Assembly (NCBI GenBank): GCA_964344435.1
Contig: CAYFNH010000063.1
Coordinates: 1 to 14,056 of the forward strand
DNA from: Thiopontia sp964344435
Lineage (GTDB): Bacteria; Pseudomonadota; Gammaproteobacteria; GCF-002020875
Direction of reading: 5' to 3'
Length of the DNA: 14,056 nucleotides
Part shown: positions 13,294 through 14,056 of the stretch, piece by piece
How positions within the stretch are numbered: position 1 is the stretch's first letter
How the letters are laid out: the number at the start of each line of letters is the position of its first letter
Program-made: the position numbers and the translations under genes
Notes under the pieces: model-generated
What the model was told of the DNA's origin: nothing
The model's database searches: none
What the model saw: only the letters and a program-made list of their open reading frames with translations

Positions 13294-14013
13294 ATGGCAG
13301 TACAACAAGGGGTTGATGCAGCTGCGTTGGCAGCGATGATGAATAACGGTGTCGAGGTAGAGGGACTTCGCAATGCAGGTGTAGCGGCCAAAACAGGTAT
13401 GGGGGCGAAGGCTGCAGGAACTAAAGCTGCAGGTGCCAAGGTGGCCGGCATGGGCGCACTTCCTCGTGGCGTGGAGATGGAAGGCATGCGCAACGCAATG
13501 GCCGCCAAGGGGGGCGCAGGTGCAAAAGCAGCTGGAGCCAAGGCTGCCGGGATGGGAGCCCTGCCTCGTGGTGTGGAAGTTGAAGGTATGCGCAATGGTG
13601 CGGCGGCCAAGGCTGGGGCCGCGAAAGGGGCCGTCTGCCCAATGGCGGCAACCAAGGGAGCGGGTACCAAGGTGACTGCCAAGGCAGCCGCGAATGGTGC
13701 GGGAACCAAGGTCGCAACAACAGCCAAAGCGGCTACCACGGCCAAGGCAACACCGGCCGCGGCTGGTGTGGGTGGTGCCAAGATGGTCAATGTCGCTGCT
13801 ACTACCGGCTCCAAAGGGGCCAGCGGAATGACTGCAGCGAAGGGTGCGGGTGTGCTCGGTCTGGGCATAGGCATTTGGAGTACTGTTCTGATTGGTACCT
13901 TGGGGGCAGCTGCTGCCTATGGGTACTATCGTAGTCGCCAGACCGAGAACGAGTTGAGTGCGGAAGAGCAGGCGAATGCCGAACAGGCCGCTGAGGCCAG
14001 CAAAGAAGACTGA
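13294..14013 (+). CDS. Mms6-like magnetosome protein with a repeat-rich N-terminal extension
   Basis: A 239-residue protein in two parts. The C-terminal part (about 183-239) matches Mms6: VLGLGIGIW, a membrane segment to about 211 ending AAAAYGYYRSR, then an acidic tail with SAEEQANAEQ and final KED. In Mms6 such a tail binds iron at the magnetite surface. The N-terminal part (1-182) is Ala/Gly/Lys-rich and basic, with three copies of GVExEGxRN at 19, 59 and 93 and further GTKV/AK units to about 160; I know of no named domain for it. One cysteine (115) sits in VCPMAATKG. AGGGGAA precedes the ATG. It follows mamT by 85 bases with its own promoter. MamD (Mms7) also has an LG-rich segment and is an alternative name, so no symbol is given. 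Confidence 0.85.
   Translation: MAVQQGVDAAALAAMMNNGVEVEGLRNAGVAAKTGMGAKAAGTKAAGAKVAGMGALPRGVEMEGMRNAMAAKGGAGAKAAGAKAAGMGALPRGVEVEGMRNGAAAKAGAAKGAVCPMAATKGAGTKVTAKAAANGAGTKVATTAKAATTAKATPAAAGVGGAKMVNVAATTGSKGASGMTAAKGAGVLGLGIGIWSTVLIGTLGAAAAYGYYRSRQTENELSAEEQANAEQAAEASKED
13420..13623 (+). repeat. Two tandem 102-bp coding repeats in the Mms6-like gene
   Basis: Residues 43-76 and 77-110 are adjacent 34-residue units sharing AGMGALPRGVExEGMRN. A shorter third copy, GVEVEGLRN, lies at 19-27. The DNA copies differ at many third codon positions, so the duplication is not recent and the protein repeat appears to be maintained. Confidence 0.8.
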
Positions 14014-14015
14014 AA

Positions 14016-14048
14016 GTAACTATTCAGGGGTTACCTTGAATTTGTAAC
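14016..14048. promoter_or_regulatory. Overlapping GTAAC/GTTAC inverted repeats after the Mms6-like gene
   Basis: GTAAC (14016-14020), GTTAC (14030-14034) and GTAAC (14044-14048) are evenly spaced at 14 bases. The middle arm can pair with either outer arm, each with a 9-base loop. GTTACCTT followed by GTAAC and ATAAT resembles the element before mamL. It could be a weak terminator or a control element for the next gene outside the window. Confidence 0.35.
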
Positions 14049-14056
14049 AATAATGA

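Noticed and set aside
13278..13874. Minus-strand Ala/Pro-rich frame of 198 codons
   Set aside because: It is the mirror of the repeat-rich Mms6-like gene; the repeats make the opposite frame open by composition alone.
1..14056. Insertion sequences, tRNA/rRNA genes, CRISPR arrays or phage genes
   Set aside because: No transposase motif, terminal inverted repeat pair, tRNA cloverleaf or regular spacer array was found; the only repeats are those listed.

Overview
The window carries a magnetosome gene cluster of the Pseudomonadota type, next to a set of anaerobic/hydrogen-metabolism genes. The right two thirds (about 5.8-14.0 kb, all + strand) reads mamL-mamM-mamO-mamA-mamQ-mamR-mamB-mamS-mamT, followed by an Mms6-like gene with its own likely promoter. 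These assignments rest on family hallmarks read in the proteins: a LapA-like MamL; two cation diffusion facilitators whose metal-site residues fall at MamM and MamB positions; a degenerate trypsin-like domain fused to a TauE-type membrane domain (MamO); TPRs (MamA); a LemA domain (MamQ); an excisionase-like helix-turn-helix (MamR); a two-haem magnetochrome protein (MamT); and a C-terminal LG-rich membrane segment plus acidic tail (Mms6-like). The organism is therefore very likely a magnetotactic proteobacterium. A gammaproteobacterial or Magnetococcales-like host fits the gene types, but the sequence alone does not settle which.

Left region (1-5.7 kb). A minus-strand feoA has a promoter overlapped by a Fur-box-like site, and a second Fur-like site lies at the left edge. 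Divergent from feoA is nifJ (pyruvate:ferredoxin/flavodoxin oxidoreductase, full length, all Fe-S cysteines present). Then come three [NiFe]-hydrogenase maturation genes: hypC (minus), a HyaD/HybD-type protease and a short HupH-like protein (both plus). A stand-alone CheY-like receiver follows, immediately before mamL.

How the genes fit together. MamL, MamQ and MamB belong to the set known to be needed for building magnetosome membrane vesicles. MamM and MamB are the presumed iron transporters, MamO promotes magnetite nucleation, MamT is a c-type cytochrome presumed to set the iron redox state, MamA coats the vesicle, and MamR, MamS and the Mms6-like protein affect crystal size and shape. feoA/Fur and nifJ/hydrogenase genes suggest iron-responsive, low-oxygen, hydrogen-using physiology around the cluster.

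The most notable points are: (1) the Mms6-like protein has a long N-terminal Ala/Lys/Gly-rich region with three copies of a GVExEGxRN motif; (2) mamN and mamP are missing from their usual places; (3) MamO has lost its catalytic serine (Val247); (4) near-identical 18-bp palindromes lie just upstream of mamL and of mamO, with a related element after the Mms6-like gene; (5) MamA and MamQ carry extra acidic tails. There is no gene-free stretch longer than about 180 bases.
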